64,000 bases of DNA from CAWECB01 sp963807465. Its GTDB lineage: Bacteria; Patescibacteriota; Minisyncoccia; Minisyncoccales; Minisyncoccaceae. Below, piece after piece: positions 1 to 9,149 of the stretch. Both the position numbers and the translations under genes were made by a program. The stretch covers positions 310,001 through 374,000 of the forward strand of contig CAWECB010000003.1 of the NCBI GenBank assembly GCA_963807465.1, given 5' to 3'. A model generated the notes under the pieces. That model saw only the letters and a program-made list of their open reading frames with translations. It had not been told where the DNA came from and searched no databases. The stretch's first letter is position 1, and the number at the start of each line of letters is the position of its first letter.

Positions 1-1
1 A

Positions 2-259
2 GAGAAGCAAAGGGTTTCGATAGCGAGGGCCCTTATCCATCGCCCGAAGATCATTTTAGCCGATGAGCCGACGGGAAATCTCGATCCTTACCACACGAGG
101 GATATCATCAAGATACTTTTGAAGATTAACGAAGCGGGTTCGACGGTCATACTGTCGACCCACAGCAAAGAAACGGTCAACGCTCTGGAAAGGAGGGTAA
201 TAACCATTGAAGACGGAAGGATAATAAGGGATGAAGAGAAGGGGGTATTTTCCCTGTAA
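2..259 (+). CDS. ftsE: FtsE, cell-division ABC transporter ATPase (C-terminal part)
   Basis: The window opens inside this gene, so only about 85 C-terminal residues are visible. They hold the end of the ABC signature (EKQRVSIARAL), Walker B with the catalytic glutamate (IILADEPTGNLDP), and the H-loop histidine (VILSTHSKE). The gene ends five bases before ftsX, the usual FtsE partner. Known role of the family: the cytoplasmic ATPase works with membrane protein FtsX at the division site to activate peptidoglycan hydrolases. A related lipoprotein-export ATPase (LolD) would look similar in this fragment; the neighbouring ftsX decides the call. Confidence 0.9.
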   Translation, partial: EKQRVSIARALIHRPKIILADEPTGNLDPYHTRDIIKILLKINEAGSTVILSTHSKETVNALERRVITIEDGRIIRDEEKGVFSL

Positions 260-264
260 CTTAT

Positions 265-1168
265 ATGGTCAACTATTTAAGAAAAATCATTAAGAGCGGA
301 TGGGAAGGACTAGTCAGGCAGGGATTTTTGACCTTTGCCACTTCTCTCGTCATTTTCATAGCCGTAATATTAGGAACCTCCCTTTATCTTTTCCAGGGAG
401 GCGTGCGATATTTGACGGATCAACTGAAAGACAAAATAGACATATCAGTAACCTTTAATGCCAGTGTTGCCGAGGATTCCATTTTGCAGATAAGGGACGA
501 CCTTGCCAAGTTGCCCGACGTAAAGAAGGCGGATTATGTTTCTCCTGAAGACGCCTACAACGCTTTCGTTTCGGCCCACCAGGGCGACCAGTACATGGAG
601 GCTCTGAGCCTCATAGGGACCAACCCGTTCCTGCCGACACTTAGAATACAGACCAAAGACCCTTCGCAATACAAGGAAATATCCGACTATTTCAATAAGG
701 ACGAATATAAAAGCATGATTAGCACAGTCGATGATTACAAGAGGGGAGACGTGATTGCCAAACTTTCGGAAATTACGAAAAGTATTGAAACTATCGGAAT
801 ATCATTGACGGTTTTCTTGAGCCTGATTGCCATAATCGTTACCTTTAACACTTTAAGGTTAAGTATTTATTCGCAGAAAGAGGAAATAGAGATAATGAGG
901 CTGGTCGGGGCGAGGAATAGCTTCATCCGTGGACCCTTCCTCATCCAAGGAGCTTTGTGCGGTTCTTTGCGGCCATTTTATCGTTCGCATGTTCTTTTTG
1001 ATACTCTTTTCTTTTAACCAGCAGTTGCAGAGCCTTTTCATGGGTTTTGACGCCTACGGATTTTTCGTTTCCAATGTCTGGACCTTCCTGCTTTTGGATT
1101 TGACGGTCGGGATAGGACTGGGCTTGCTTTCTTCGTATTTTGCTGTTAGAAAGTATTTGAGGGATTGA
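265..1168 (+). CDS. ftsX: FtsX, cell-division ABC transporter permease (frame broken by indels)
   Basis: The N-terminus (MVNYLRKIIKSGWEGL), a first membrane helix near residues 20-45, a large external domain and a helix around residue 175 fit FtsX. The frame breaks near 960-1000. The best reading passes through all three frames: up to GALCG, then FFAAILSF, then FFLILFSFNQ and on to the stop at 1168. Two missing bases would give a 301-residue protein with the expected four membrane helices. A sequencing error is more likely than gene death because the frames rejoin cleanly and the gene is central to division. There is no Shine-Dalgarno; the start is preceded by AACTTAT. It follows ftsE directly. 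Confidence 0.85.
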
Positions 1169-1173
1169 TATAT

Positions 1174-1244
1174 TCGGAGGTCGTCTAATGGTAGGACACC
1201 AGGTTCTGGCCCTGGGAATTGGGGTTCGAGTCCCTACTTCCGAA
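1174..1244 (+). tRNA. tRNA-Gln (anticodon CTG)
   Basis: A complete cloverleaf can be folded. Acceptor TCGGAGG pairs with CTTCCGA, and the anticodon stem CCAGG/CCTGG encloses loop TTCTGGC with anticodon CTG, reading CAG codons. The T-arm contains GGTTCGAGTCC. The 3' CCA is not encoded. It lies five bases after the ftsX stop, so it may be processed from the ftsEX transcript. Confidence 0.93.
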
Positions 1245-1349
1245 CTAATAAAAAAATACAAAAATATATGATGACAAAAAGAATCAAACTGGTATATTTA
1301 TCTTTCTTCGAGCCTAGTCTCGCTTCTGATACACAACTTGCTTTACAGT

Positions 1350-1583
1350 ATGATGAAGGTCGAGGAGTGGTTCTTCCTCGGGGTCACGTTCCTTTTCTTG
1401 ATCGCTTTCGTGGTCATTCTTTTTTACAGTCTCATGGAGTTCATAATCGACAAGGAACCGGTCGATCTGTGGAAAGTCGGGTTTTTGGGAATATTTGGCC
1501 TAGCGGGTCTTATTCCCGGGATGACTATCGGTTTCGGGTTCTTTGTGTTTTTCGTCCTTTTCGGAACGAGGAATTATTATTAA
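1350..1583 (+). CDS. Small two-helix membrane protein of unknown function
   Basis: 77 residues with two long hydrophobic stretches (about residues 6-30 and 40-72) separated by a short charged loop containing IIDKEPVDLW. I do not recognise a family. I chose the ATG at 1350 (a second ATG follows at 1353) over an upstream TTG because every other start in the window is ATG. The gene ends six bases before the next membrane-anchored gene, so the two are probably co-transcribed. A longer reading in another frame across the same DNA (1268-1720) is Arg/Pro-rich and looks like a shadow. Confidence 0.6.
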   Translation: MMKVEEWFFLGVTFLFLIAFVVILFYSLMEFIIDKEPVDLWKVGFLGIFGLAGLIPGMTIGFGFFVFFVLFGTRNYY

Positions 1584-1589
1584 AGCGAG

Positions 1590-2051
1590 ATGAACAGGAA
1601 TATCTTATTCATATTCATAATATTCGCCCTAGTCGTTGGCGGCCTGTACTTAATTTTTTTCTACAAGCCCGGCGCAAACGGGACATTGACCAAGGATGCC
1701 TCTTTTGTAATTTTAAATAACCTCGAGAAGCAGACGAAGATAGGCTTTTCAGATATTTCGGGAAAGGCATTCAGCTGGAACGTCGATAACGGCGATACGG
1801 TAGATTCGACTATTATACCGGGAAAAGGATTCAGCGCTTCTGGCATTACCAACGATGATACTGATAAAATCAGCCAGTACTTTTTAAACAGTGGCTTTAT
1901 GATAGATTTTTCCAATGTCGGGGAAGGGACCTTGTCCGGAGTTTCCGGATATAAGAAAGGGAACGACATTTGCGTGATCGAAACGGCGGTTGAGACTAAC
2001 GTCGCGGACAAGCTAGACGTCAGCGTTTCCTGCGGAGAATTAATAGAATAA
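1590..2051 (+). CDS. Membrane-anchored extracytoplasmic protein of unknown function
   Basis: 153 residues. An N-terminal membrane anchor covers about residues 4-24 (ILFIFIIFALVVGGLYLIFF), followed by a polar, Gly/Asp/Ser-rich domain that would lie outside the membrane. The domain has only two cysteines, near residues 127 and 148, which could form a disulphide. No family recognised. It is in a tight run with the preceding small membrane gene and the following HIT gene (six bases downstream). No Shine-Dalgarno. Confidence 0.6.
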   Translation: MNRNILFIFIIFALVVGGLYLIFFYKPGANGTLTKDASFVILNNLEKQTKIGFSDISGKAFSWNVDNGDTVDSTIIPGKGFSASGITNDDTDKISQYFLNSGFMIDFSNVGEGTLSGVSGYKKGNDICVIETAVETNVADKLDVSVSCGELIE

Positions 2052-2057
2052 AAACAT

Positions 2058-2477
2058 ATGGAAGAATGTATCTTTTGCAAGATAGTAAATAACGAGATAC
2101 CGAGTTACAAGGTCTATGAAGACAACTTGGTTCTGGCCTTTTTGGATGTCCATCCTATGGCCAAGGGGCACACGCTGGTCATCCCTAAAAAGCACTGCAA
2201 TGATATTTTCGACATGGATGGAGCGGTGCTCGAGAGGGTCGGTTCGGTCTGCCAGAAAATTGCTAAAAGCATGAAAAAGAATCTAGGGGTAGACGGAATC
2301 AATCTGTATCATGCGAGCGGGATTCATGCCGAACAGACGGTTTTTCACGCCCATATGCACATAATTCCCCGAAGGAAGGATGACAAAATATGTTTCAATT
2401 GTGCGGTATTGGGGAAAGAGAACGTTACCAACGAGGAATTCGATGAAACTTTGTCCAAATTGAAAATAGGGATATAA
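2058..2477 (+). CDS. HIT family nucleotide hydrolase/transferase
   Basis: 139 residues, the usual size for a Hint/PKCI-type HIT protein. The histidine triad is HAHMHIIPR near residue 95-103, where the middle histidine is the nucleophile in the family. The N-terminus CIFCKIVNNEIPSYKVYED is the classic HIT opening with a CxxC pair. These enzymes cleave nucleoside phosphoramidates or dinucleotides in the cytoplasm. The start sits in the AAAACATATG context without Shine-Dalgarno, and ftsZ follows after eight bases. Confidence 0.93.
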   Translation: MEECIFCKIVNNEIPSYKVYEDNLVLAFLDVHPMAKGHTLVIPKKHCNDIFDMDGAVLERVGSVCQKIAKSMKKNLGVDGINLYHASGIHAEQTVFHAHMHIIPRRKDDKICFNCAVLGKENVTNEEFDETLSKLKIGI

Positions 2478-2485
2478 TATACAAG

Positions 2486-3729
2486 ATGAAAAAATCCAAG
2501 AAAAAAATCAAGAAGCCGGCAGCAGAAAAGAAAGTGGCTCCGGCTAAAAAAATCAAAGACATCGAAGCCACGATGAAGAAGATAAGGATCAAGGTGATCG
2601 GAATCGGAGGCGGAGGAGGAAACATAATCGCCGAACTGTTGAGAAAGCTCAAGGATTTTTCTTCCCAGAAGATTGAGTTTCTGGCCGTTAATACCGACAG
2701 CCAGGCCTTGAAGTCGTTGCCTAAGGCCCTGAAGACTTTTTCTTTCGGACAGAAATTGACCCGGGGACTGGGGACCGGGAGGGACGTGGAAATAGGGGAA
2801 AGGCGGCCAGGGAGGACATTGAAAAGCTAAAGTCAATCTTTAGCGACGGCAAGGACCTGTATATCATCGTTTCTTCTCTCGGAGGAGGAACCGGGACAGG
2901 GGCTACGCCCGTCTTTACCAAGATTACCGAGGAATTAGGCTTGACCACCTTGGGAATATTTACCCTTCCTTTCGCATTCGAGGGCAGAAAGAAGATGGAT
3001 ATTTCATTAAAGTCTTTGGAAAAGATAAAAGACAATCTCAATGCTTTTATGGTTCTGCCGAACGAGAAGATTTTCAACCTGACGAAAGAAGAGGTATCTT
3101 TCGCCGATTCGCTGAATTTGTTGAACGATCGCCTGGCAGAATCTCTGGAAGGATTATTAAGGACCATCTATTCTCCGGGACTAATCAATATCGACTGGGC
3201 GGATATCAAGACCATACTTGAAGGAAAAAAGAGGGTAGCGTACCTGAATTTCAGCAAGGCCAAGGCCAAAGAGAACATTGAAGACATTGCCAAGGGATTA
3301 TTGAAGAATCCCATCCTAGATTATCATTTCGAGGACGCTGATAATGTTATGTTCAACATCGAGGGCTCGAAGGATTTATCGCTCCAGATGCTTTCACAGA
3401 TAAGCGGGAAGATAAGCGATTTGGCGCCGAACGCAAAAATCATCTTCGGTCTTTCCCAGAATCCTAAACTGAAAAATGAAGTCAGGATTACCATATTATC
3501 GACTTTGAGCGAAGCGGAAAAGAAATCAGCTAAAAAATCTCAGGTAAAAAAGAAAATGAAAACGAAGAAAAAAGAAGTCGAGGATAAGAAAGAAGAAGCG
3601 GTGGAAGTGAGGAGAAACGCCCTTGAAATTAAAGAGGCGGAAAAGAAGGAATTGGAAAAAGAAGAAGAGGAGGAGAAGATATTTGAGATACCGGCATTCT
3701 TGAGAAAGTCAAAAAAAGGTAAGAAATAA
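2486..3729 (+). CDS. ftsZ: FtsZ, tubulin-like cell-division GTPase (one frameshift)
   Basis: FtsZ forms the GTP-dependent ring that drives division. Visible landmarks are a Lys-rich N-terminal extension of about 30 residues, the first glycine loop IGIGGGGGNIIAELL, the tubulin signature GGGTGTG at about 2881-2905, the T7 synergy loop with catalytic acidic residues (NIDWADIK, about 3187), and a C-terminal EIPAFLR peptide like the one that binds FtsA/ZipA-type partners. A long acidic/basic linker precedes it. The frame breaks near 2800 in GGGGAAAGG; one extra A restores GEKAAREDIEKL and gives 414 residues. An intact division gene is far more likely than a pseudogene. Confidence 0.93.
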
Positions 3730-3732
3730 CAT

Positions 3733-4617
3733 ATGGAAAAAAAGACGGTAGAAAAAGCAATATTTCCCATAGCGGGACGCGCGACCAGATTCCTTCCCTT
3801 AAGTAAGGTTATTTCCAAGGAGCTGATTCCTTTGGTGGATAAGCCCTTGGTACACTATAACGTCGAAGAAGCACTGTTATCGGGAATAAAGGAAATACAG
3901 TTCGTAACAAGGCAGAACCAGAAGGACGTTTTGAGCTATTTCAAGAGCGATGCCGTTTTGGAAAAGATGCTACAAGAAAAAGGCAAAAAAGAAGAATTGG
4001 AGATGTTGAAGGAGCTGAAGGAAGTTATGGAAAAGGTTTCCTTTTCTGCCGTTATACAGAAGGAGGCCAAGGGGGACGTAAATGCCATATACCAGGCGAA
4101 GGATTTTGTCGGAAACGATCCATGCGCCGTTTTCTTCTGCGATGACGTTATCTATTCAAAGGAACAGCCAGCCCTAGAGCAATTAAAAGAAGTCTATGCC
4201 ACTTGCGAGAGGCCCGTTATAGGGCTTAAAAAGCTCCCCAGAGACAAGCTTTCCGGCTATGGGGTGGTAGAGGTCGAAAAGATAGCCAACAGCTTCTATA
4301 AGATAAAAAAAATGGTCCAGAAGCCGAAGGACGAACCGCCCTCGGACCTGGCCATGGTTGGAAGGATGATATTGACCCCGGACGTATTTGAATACATAGG
4401 AAAGGACAAATCGACCCGGGAAAAGGATTTTTCAATCACTCAGGTCTTGGGAAGGATGGCCGAAGAAGGAAAGGTCGTCTACGGTTACGAGATGAAAGGG
4501 GATTGGCTCGAATGCGGAACCAAGATGCTTTGGTTTAAGTCGTTCTTAACCCTGGCTTTGAACCATCCGGAATTCGGTCCGAAGATAAAAGAATTCTTAA
4601 GGGAAATGAAGATATAA
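3733..4617 (+). CDS. galU: UTP-glucose-1-phosphate uridylyltransferase
   Basis: 294 residues, full length for bacterial GalU. The nucleotide-binding signature GRATRFLPLSKVISKELIP is at residues 14-32, followed by VDKPLVHYNVEEAL. The enzyme makes UDP-glucose from UTP and glucose-1-phosphate for glycan and envelope synthesis. It starts in the context ATAACATATG. Its TAA stop shares one base with the ATG of trxB, so the two are translationally coupled. Confidence 0.95.
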   Translation: MEKKTVEKAIFPIAGRATRFLPLSKVISKELIPLVDKPLVHYNVEEALLSGIKEIQFVTRQNQKDVLSYFKSDAVLEKMLQEKGKKEELEMLKELKEVMEKVSFSAVIQKEAKGDVNAIYQAKDFVGNDPCAVFFCDDVIYSKEQPALEQLKEVYATCERPVIGLKKLPRDKLSGYGVVEVEKIANSFYKIKKMVQKPKDEPPSDLAMVGRMILTPDVFEYIGKDKSTREKDFSITQVLGRMAEEGKVVYGYEMKGDWLECGTKMLWFKSFLTLALNHPEFGPKIKEFLREMKI

Positions 4618-5531
4618 TGATATATGATTTGGTCATCGTGGGCGGAGGGCCGGGAGGGATGTCGGCCGGCATCTACTCCGCGAGGCAGAAGCTGAAGACC
4701 TTGCTCATAACCAAGGCTTTTGGCGGACAGATGGTTGAGAAAGCGGTTGATATCGAGAACTACCCGGGTTTTGAAAAGATTCCGGGTTTTGAATTGATTA
4801 CCAAGATGGAGGAGCAGATGAAGAAGAAGGGAGTTGAGGTTTTGGATGACGAGGTTGTTGAAGTAAAAAAGGAGAACGATGTCTTTATTTTCCTGACTGA
4901 AGACGGAAAAAGAATTGAAGGGAAGACAGCTATAATCGCTACCGGTTCGGAGCCGAAAAAATTGAATGTTCCAGGAGAGAAAGAATTCTTAGGGAAAGGC
5001 GTGAGTTATTGCGCCACTTGTGATGGACCGCTATTCGGGAACAAGACGGTCGCAGTTGTCGGAGGAGGATATGCCGGATTCGAAACAGCTCTTTTCATGA
5101 CGGCTTACGCAAAGAAGGTTTATATCCTCGAATACGGCCCGGAGGTGGGGGCGGGTAAAGACGTTCAAGACAAAGCTTCGGAAGCGGAAAAGATAGAAAT
5201 TATCACTTCGGCGCAAGTCAAAGAAATAAAGGGAGGGGATTTTGTCAGCCAGTTGTTATACGTCGATTTAAAAACAAACCAGGACAAGACTTTGGATCTT
5301 GAGGGAATTTTCGTCCAAGCGGGATATCAGCCAGCTACGTCATTTTTGGAAGGAGTTGTCAAAATGAACGAGAAAAAAGAAATTGTCGTCAATTTTGAAA
5401 GTTTCGAAACAAGCTTACCAGGCCTGTTCGCCGTCGGCGACGTCAATAACGGCAAGGCAAAACAGATAATCATTTCCTGCGGTCAGGGCGCGAGAGCCGT
5501 AATCTCCGCTTATGAATATATTAAAAGATGA
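4617..5531 (+). CDS. trxB: Thioredoxin-disulfide reductase
   Basis: 304 residues. The N-terminal FAD-binding motif GGGPGGMSAG, the redox-active CATCDG cysteine pair near residue 135-140, the second Rossmann motif VVGGGYAGFETA, and the C-terminal FAVGDVNN flavin contact are in the TrxB order. It passes electrons from NAD(P)H to thioredoxin- or glutaredoxin-like proteins; a CPYC glutaredoxin-like protein is encoded 1.7 kb downstream and could be a partner (inference). The stop overlaps the eno start by four bases (ATGA). Confidence 0.95.
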   Translation: MIYDLVIVGGGPGGMSAGIYSARQKLKTLLITKAFGGQMVEKAVDIENYPGFEKIPGFELITKMEEQMKKKGVEVLDDEVVEVKKENDVFIFLTEDGKRIEGKTAIIATGSEPKKLNVPGEKEFLGKGVSYCATCDGPLFGNKTVAVVGGGYAGFETALFMTAYAKKVYILEYGPEVGAGKDVQDKASEAEKIEIITSAQVKEIKGGDFVSQLLYVDLKTNQDKTLDLEGIFVQAGYQPATSFLEGVVKMNEKKEIVVNFESFETSLPGLFAVGDVNNGKAKQIIISCGQGARAVISAYEYIKR

Positions 5532-6784
5532 GCAATAAAATAAAATCCATAAAAGCTCGGGAAATAATCGATTCGAGGGGTAATCCGACCGTTGAAGTTG
5601 AATGTGTCACAGAGTTGGGCTCTTTCTTCGCCGCTGTTCCCTCGGGTGCTTCGACGGGAAGTAGGGAAGCGGTGGAATTAAGAGATGGGGGAAAGAGGTT
5701 TGGGGGCAAGGGGGTTTTAATTGCGACAAGAAATGTCAACGAAACAATCGCTCCGAACATCGTTGGGGCGGACTGCACCAACCAGAGAGGAATCGACGAA
5801 ACGATGATTGCTCTTGACGGGACTGGGGACAAGTCTAATCTGGGAGCGAATGCGATTGTGGGAGTCTCAATGGCGGTTTGCAGGGCGGGAGCGCGGGCTA
5901 AAGGGAAAGAGCTATACGAATACATCGGGGAAATAGCCGGTAATGACGATTTCAAATTACCCAGGCCTTCGTTTAATATTATCAACGGTGGAGCGCACGC
6001 GGACAACGGTCTCGACTTTCAAGAATTTATGATCGTTCCCAGAGGAGATAATTTCTCTTTGTCTTTGAGGATGGCATCGGAAATATATTACAAGCTGAAG
6101 AAGATAATCAAGGAAGAATACCAACATTCTTCGGTCAACGTCGGCGACGAGGGGGGCTTTGCCCCACAGATAGACGTTCCCGAGGTTGCCATCGCCTTGA
6201 TTCTGAAAGCGATTGAAGCATCGGATTACGAAGACAAGGTCGATCTCATCTTAGACCTTGCCGCAACCCAGTTTTACAAAAGAGAAAAGGGAACGAGCGA
6301 AGGGTACTACGGAATGAAATCGGAAGTGTTCGGCCGAGAAGATTTCCTCAATTATCTGTCCGAGCTGGTGCAGAGCTATCCTATAATTGGACTCGAAGAT
6401 CCTTTTGCCGAAGAAGACTGGAAAGGATTTGAGAGGATTACTTCGAGACTGGGGGACAAGATAAGCATCATCGGAGATGATTTATTGGTGAGTAATCCTA
6501 AAACGATTAAGGAGGCTTACGAAAAGAAAGCCTGCAATGCGGTTTTGCTGAAGATAAACCAGATAGGGACGGTAACCGAGATATTAGAATCGGCTAGGCT
6601 AGCCAGAGAATACGGCTGGAAGACGATGGTATCGCACCGCTCGGGAGAAACTTGCGATTCATTCATTGCCGATTTGGCCGTGGGACTATCTTCGGACTTC
6701 ATAAAGGCCGGGGCTCCGGCCAGAGGCGAGAGGTTGGCAAAATACAACCGATTGAGTAAAATAGAAGAGATGTTAAAGCATTAA
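5528..6784 (+). CDS. eno: Enolase
   Basis: 418 residues, full length. Diagnostic motifs are IDSRGNPTVEVE at the N-terminus, SGASTGSREAVELRDG, GDEGGFAPQ, the metal-binding LEDPFAEEDW and GDDLLVSNP, the catalytic lysine in LLKINQIGT, and SHRSGET. It interconverts 2-phosphoglycerate and PEP, linking this operon to ppsA downstream. ATGA overlap with trxB; the Nudix gene starts one base after the stop. Confidence 0.97.
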   Translation: MSNKIKSIKAREIIDSRGNPTVEVECVTELGSFFAAVPSGASTGSREAVELRDGGKRFGGKGVLIATRNVNETIAPNIVGADCTNQRGIDETMIALDGTGDKSNLGANAIVGVSMAVCRAGARAKGKELYEYIGEIAGNDDFKLPRPSFNIINGGAHADNGLDFQEFMIVPRGDNFSLSLRMASEIYYKLKKIIKEEYQHSSVNVGDEGGFAPQIDVPEVAIALILKAIEASDYEDKVDLILDLAATQFYKREKGTSEGYYGMKSEVFGREDFLNYLSELVQSYPIIGLEDPFAEEDWKGFERITSRLGDKISIIGDDLLVSNPKTIKEAYEKKACNAVLLKINQIGTVTEILESARLAREYGWKTMVSHRSGETCDSFIADLAVGLSSDFIKAGAPARGERLAKYNRLSKIEEMLKH

Positions 6785-6785
6785 C

Positions 6786-7232
6786 ATGGAAGAGAGAATG
6801 GTCAAAGTCGGAGTGGGAATCATAATTTTGAAAGAAGGGAGGGTTCTTTTGGGCAAAAGGCATGATAATCCGGATAAGGCTGACAGCGAGCTTCACGGCG
6901 AAGGGACGTGGACCATGCCCGGAGGAAAGATGGAATTTGGAGAAGACTTCGAAGAGGCGGCCACAAGGGAGGTATTTGAAGAGACGGGAATAAGGATAGA
7001 GAAGGAAGATTTAGAATTGGTAAGTATAGGGAACGACAAGGTCCCCGATGCCCATTTTGTTACCATCGGCTTTCTTTGTAAAAACTATAAAGGCGAGCCA
7101 ATGGTAATGGAGCCGGATGAGATAACGGAGTGGAGGTGGTTTGAGATAAATAATCTGCCCGAGAAAATGTTTTTCCCGAGCGTGGGAATGCTAGATAATT
7201 ATTTGAATAAAAAAATATATAAACATGAGTAA
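6786..7232 (+). CDS. Nudix hydrolase
   Basis: 148 residues. The Nudix box is complete (GGKMEFGEDFEEAATREV followed by FEETG), with the metal-binding REVFEE core. The substrate cannot be read from sequence; the organisation resembles small MutT/ADP-ribose or dNTP pyrophosphohydrolases. It overlaps the next gene by eight bases, and the unit is part of the galU-to-gap run. Confidence 0.9.
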   Translation: MEERMVKVGVGIIILKEGRVLLGKRHDNPDKADSELHGEGTWTMPGGKMEFGEDFEEAATREVFEETGIRIEKEDLELVSIGNDKVPDAHFVTIGFLCKNYKGEPMVMEPDEITEWRWFEINNLPEKMFFPSVGMLDNYLNKKIYKHE

Positions 7233-7464
7233 TATCAGATTGTTCACGACCCCGACCTGCCCGTACTGCGTAGCTCTAAGGAAGTTTTTGGAAGAGAAGG
7301 GAATAGAGTTTGAGTTGATAGATGTGTCTGCTGACCTTGTGGCTCAAGAAGAGATGATCGGAAAGACCAAGCAAGCGACAGTTCCGGTTCTTGATATTAA
7401 CGGAGAGTTCGTGGTCGGATTCGACCGCAATAAAATCTGCGAATTATTAAATATAAAAGATTAA
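7225..7464 (+). CDS. Glutaredoxin-like protein (CPYC)
   Basis: 79 residues with one thioredoxin fold. The active site TPTCPYCVALRKFLEEKG is near the N-terminus, the cis-proline motif is ATVPVLDINGE, and the C-terminal GFDRNKICELLNI matches the NrdH/YruB-type glutaredoxins. It likely reduces disulphides in the cytoplasm, with electrons possibly from the thioredoxin reductase in the same operon (inference). The eight-base overlap with the Nudix gene indicates coupling. Confidence 0.9.
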   Translation: MSNIRLFTTPTCPYCVALRKFLEEKGIEFELIDVSADLVAQEEMIGKTKQATVPVLDINGEFVVGFDRNKICELLNIKD

Positions 7465-7471
7465 TACACAT

Positions 7472-8473
7472 ATGCCAATAAAAATAGCAATCAACGGTTT
7501 CGGGAGAATAGGGAGGTGTGCTTTTAGGGCGGCGATAAACAATAAGCTCGATTTGGAGATTGTCGCTGTTAATGATTTGACAAATACCAAAACTCTGGCC
7601 CATCTTTTAAAATATGACACCAATTACGGGATATTCAACGAAAAAGTTGAAGTCGAAGACAAGGATATCGTAATCAGCGGAAAAAAGATAATGATGTTTG
7701 CTGAGAAAGATCCGGAAAAACTTCCCTGGAAGGATTTGGGAGTGGATATTGTTTTAGAGTGCACAGGAGTTTTCAAAGACAAAGACGGAGCCGGGAAGCA
7801 TCTCAAAGCTGGGGCCAAGAAAGTCATAATCTCCGCGCCGGCCGAAGGTGATATACCTTCATATCTCTTGGGAATCAATGCCAACGAATACAAAGGTGAA
7901 GATATTATTGACATGGGGTCGTGTACGACAAACTGCCTTGCTCCACTGGTAAAGATATTAGAAGAAGAATTCGGTATCGTCAAAGGATTTATGACCACTG
8001 TCCATTCATATACTAACGACCAGAACATACTCGACCTGCCCCATAAAGATTTGAGGAGGGCGAGGGCGGCGGCTGTCAACATTATACCGACTAGCACCGG
8101 AGCGGCTAAGGCTATTTGGAAAGCAATCCCGTCAGTAAAGGGAAAGATGGATGGGATAGCAATCAGAGTCCCGACACCAGTCGTTTCTCTGGTTGATCTT
8201 ACCTGCGAATTAAAAAAGGGGACGACCGTAGAAGAAGTAAACAAAGTTTTTGCTGAGTGCGCGGCCAAGGATGAATTCAAGGGAATTCTGCATTCGGAAA
8301 AGGCACCCCTGGTTTCCTCCGACTATATCGGTAACACTTTTTCTTCGATATTCGATCCGGAATATACCAAGGTCAATGACAATATGGTCAAGGTTATGTC
8401 CTGGTACGATAACGAGTGGGCGTATTCTTGCCGGCTGGTGGAACTGGCTGAGAAGATAGGGAAAATAAATTAA
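7472..8473 (+). CDS. gap: Glyceraldehyde-3-phosphate dehydrogenase, type I
   Basis: 333 residues, full length. The Rossmann start INGFGRIGRCAFRA, the catalytic cysteine in SCTTNCLAP, the HSYTNDQ segment, the R-R-A-R-A phosphate-binding stretch, and the C-terminal SWYDNEWAYSCR are all canonical. It catalyses the NAD-dependent oxidation of glyceraldehyde-3-phosphate in glycolysis, or the reverse. It starts in ATACACATATG, seven bases after the glutaredoxin stop, and ends the first metabolic transcription unit. Confidence 0.97.
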   Translation: MPIKIAINGFGRIGRCAFRAAINNKLDLEIVAVNDLTNTKTLAHLLKYDTNYGIFNEKVEVEDKDIVISGKKIMMFAEKDPEKLPWKDLGVDIVLECTGVFKDKDGAGKHLKAGAKKVIISAPAEGDIPSYLLGINANEYKGEDIIDMGSCTTNCLAPLVKILEEEFGIVKGFMTTVHSYTNDQNILDLPHKDLRRARAAAVNIIPTSTGAAKAIWKAIPSVKGKMDGIAIRVPTPVVSLVDLTCELKKGTTVEEVNKVFAECAAKDEFKGILHSEKAPLVSSDYIGNTFSSIFDPEYTKVNDNMVKVMSWYDNEWAYSCRLVELAEKIGKIN

Positions 8474-8481
8474 TACATAAT

Positions 8482-8519
8482 TTGCCATCTTATCTTCTTT
8501 GAGCTAAAATCAAGGCATG
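8482..8519 (+). promoter_or_regulatory. Sigma-70 promoter giving a leaderless acyl-CoA synthetase mRNA
   Basis: -35 TTGCCA (8482-8487), a 17-base spacer, and -10 TAAAAT (8505-8510). Six bases follow and then the ATG at 8517, so the expected transcription start coincides with the A of the start codon. Confidence 0.75.
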
Positions 8520-9149
8520 GAAATACTTAGCTTTGAAGAAACAAAAAGACTTCTTTTGAAATACAAGCTTCCTTTGTGCAGGACGGAGATTTTCAATTCC
8601 AAAGATAAAGCGACTGACTATGCGAATAAAATTAGCTATCCGGTAGTTTTAAAAGTTCATGCTCAGAAGATATTCCATAAATCTGAAATCGGAGGCGTCA
8701 GGGTGAATATCAAAAACAATGAAGAGCTTTCCGTCGCCTGGGACGAAATAACGAAGAATATCGAAGGTAAAAATATCGAAGGCATCTTGGTGCAGGAAAT
8801 GATGTCTGGAAACGAAGTGGCCGTGGGCATGAAGAGGGACGAACAATTCGGCCCGGTTTTAATGTTCGGTCTTGGAGGCATATTCATCGAATTGATCGAA
8901 GATGTTTCATTGAGGGTTGCTCCGATAGGCAAGAAAGAAGCTTTAGAAATGATAAAAGAGATTAAGGGACATAGAATTCTTGAGGGATACAGGGGAAAGG
9001 AGGGAGCGGATATTGATAAGATAGCCGAATTAATTGCAAATGTTTCCAAGATGTCGATAGCCGAAGAACAAATAAAATCGATTGATTTCAATCCAGTCAT
9101 GGTTAATAAGAACGAAGCGTGCATAGCTGATTTAAGAATAATCATATGA
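8517..9149 (+). CDS. Acyl-CoA (acetyl-CoA) synthetase, ADP-forming, beta subunit
   Basis: 210 residues with an ATP-grasp fold of the succinyl-CoA-synthetase beta type. Visible parts are the N-terminal SFEETKRLLLKYKLP, VVLKVHAQKIFHKSEIGGV, the VQEMMSGNEVAVGMKRDEQFG strand region, and the C-terminal IDFNPVMVN. With the alpha subunit encoded next it converts acetyl-CoA (or another acyl-CoA), ADP and Pi to acetate, CoA and ATP, a fermentative energy step common in archaea and CPR bacteria. It overlaps the alpha-subunit gene by four bases. Its own promoter predicts a leaderless transcript. Confidence 0.88.
   Translation: MEILSFEETKRLLLKYKLPLCRTEIFNSKDKATDYANKISYPVVLKVHAQKIFHKSEIGGVRVNIKNNEELSVAWDEITKNIEGKNIEGILVQEMMSGNEVAVGMKRDEQFGPVLMFGLGGIFIELIEDVSLRVAPIGKKEALEMIKEIKGHRILEGYRGKEGADIDKIAELIANVSKMSIAEEQIKSIDFNPVMVNKNEACIADLRIII

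Noticed and set aside
1268..1720. 150-residue reading across the two small membrane genes
   Set aside because: Arg/Pro-rich with no hydrophobic pattern; the two membrane proteins in the other frame are coherent and neatly spaced.
2345..2836. Antisense ORFs over HIT/ftsZ, S11/S4 and other genes
   Set aside because: Their length comes from codon bias of the genuine gene on the other strand; no promoter or start context supports them.
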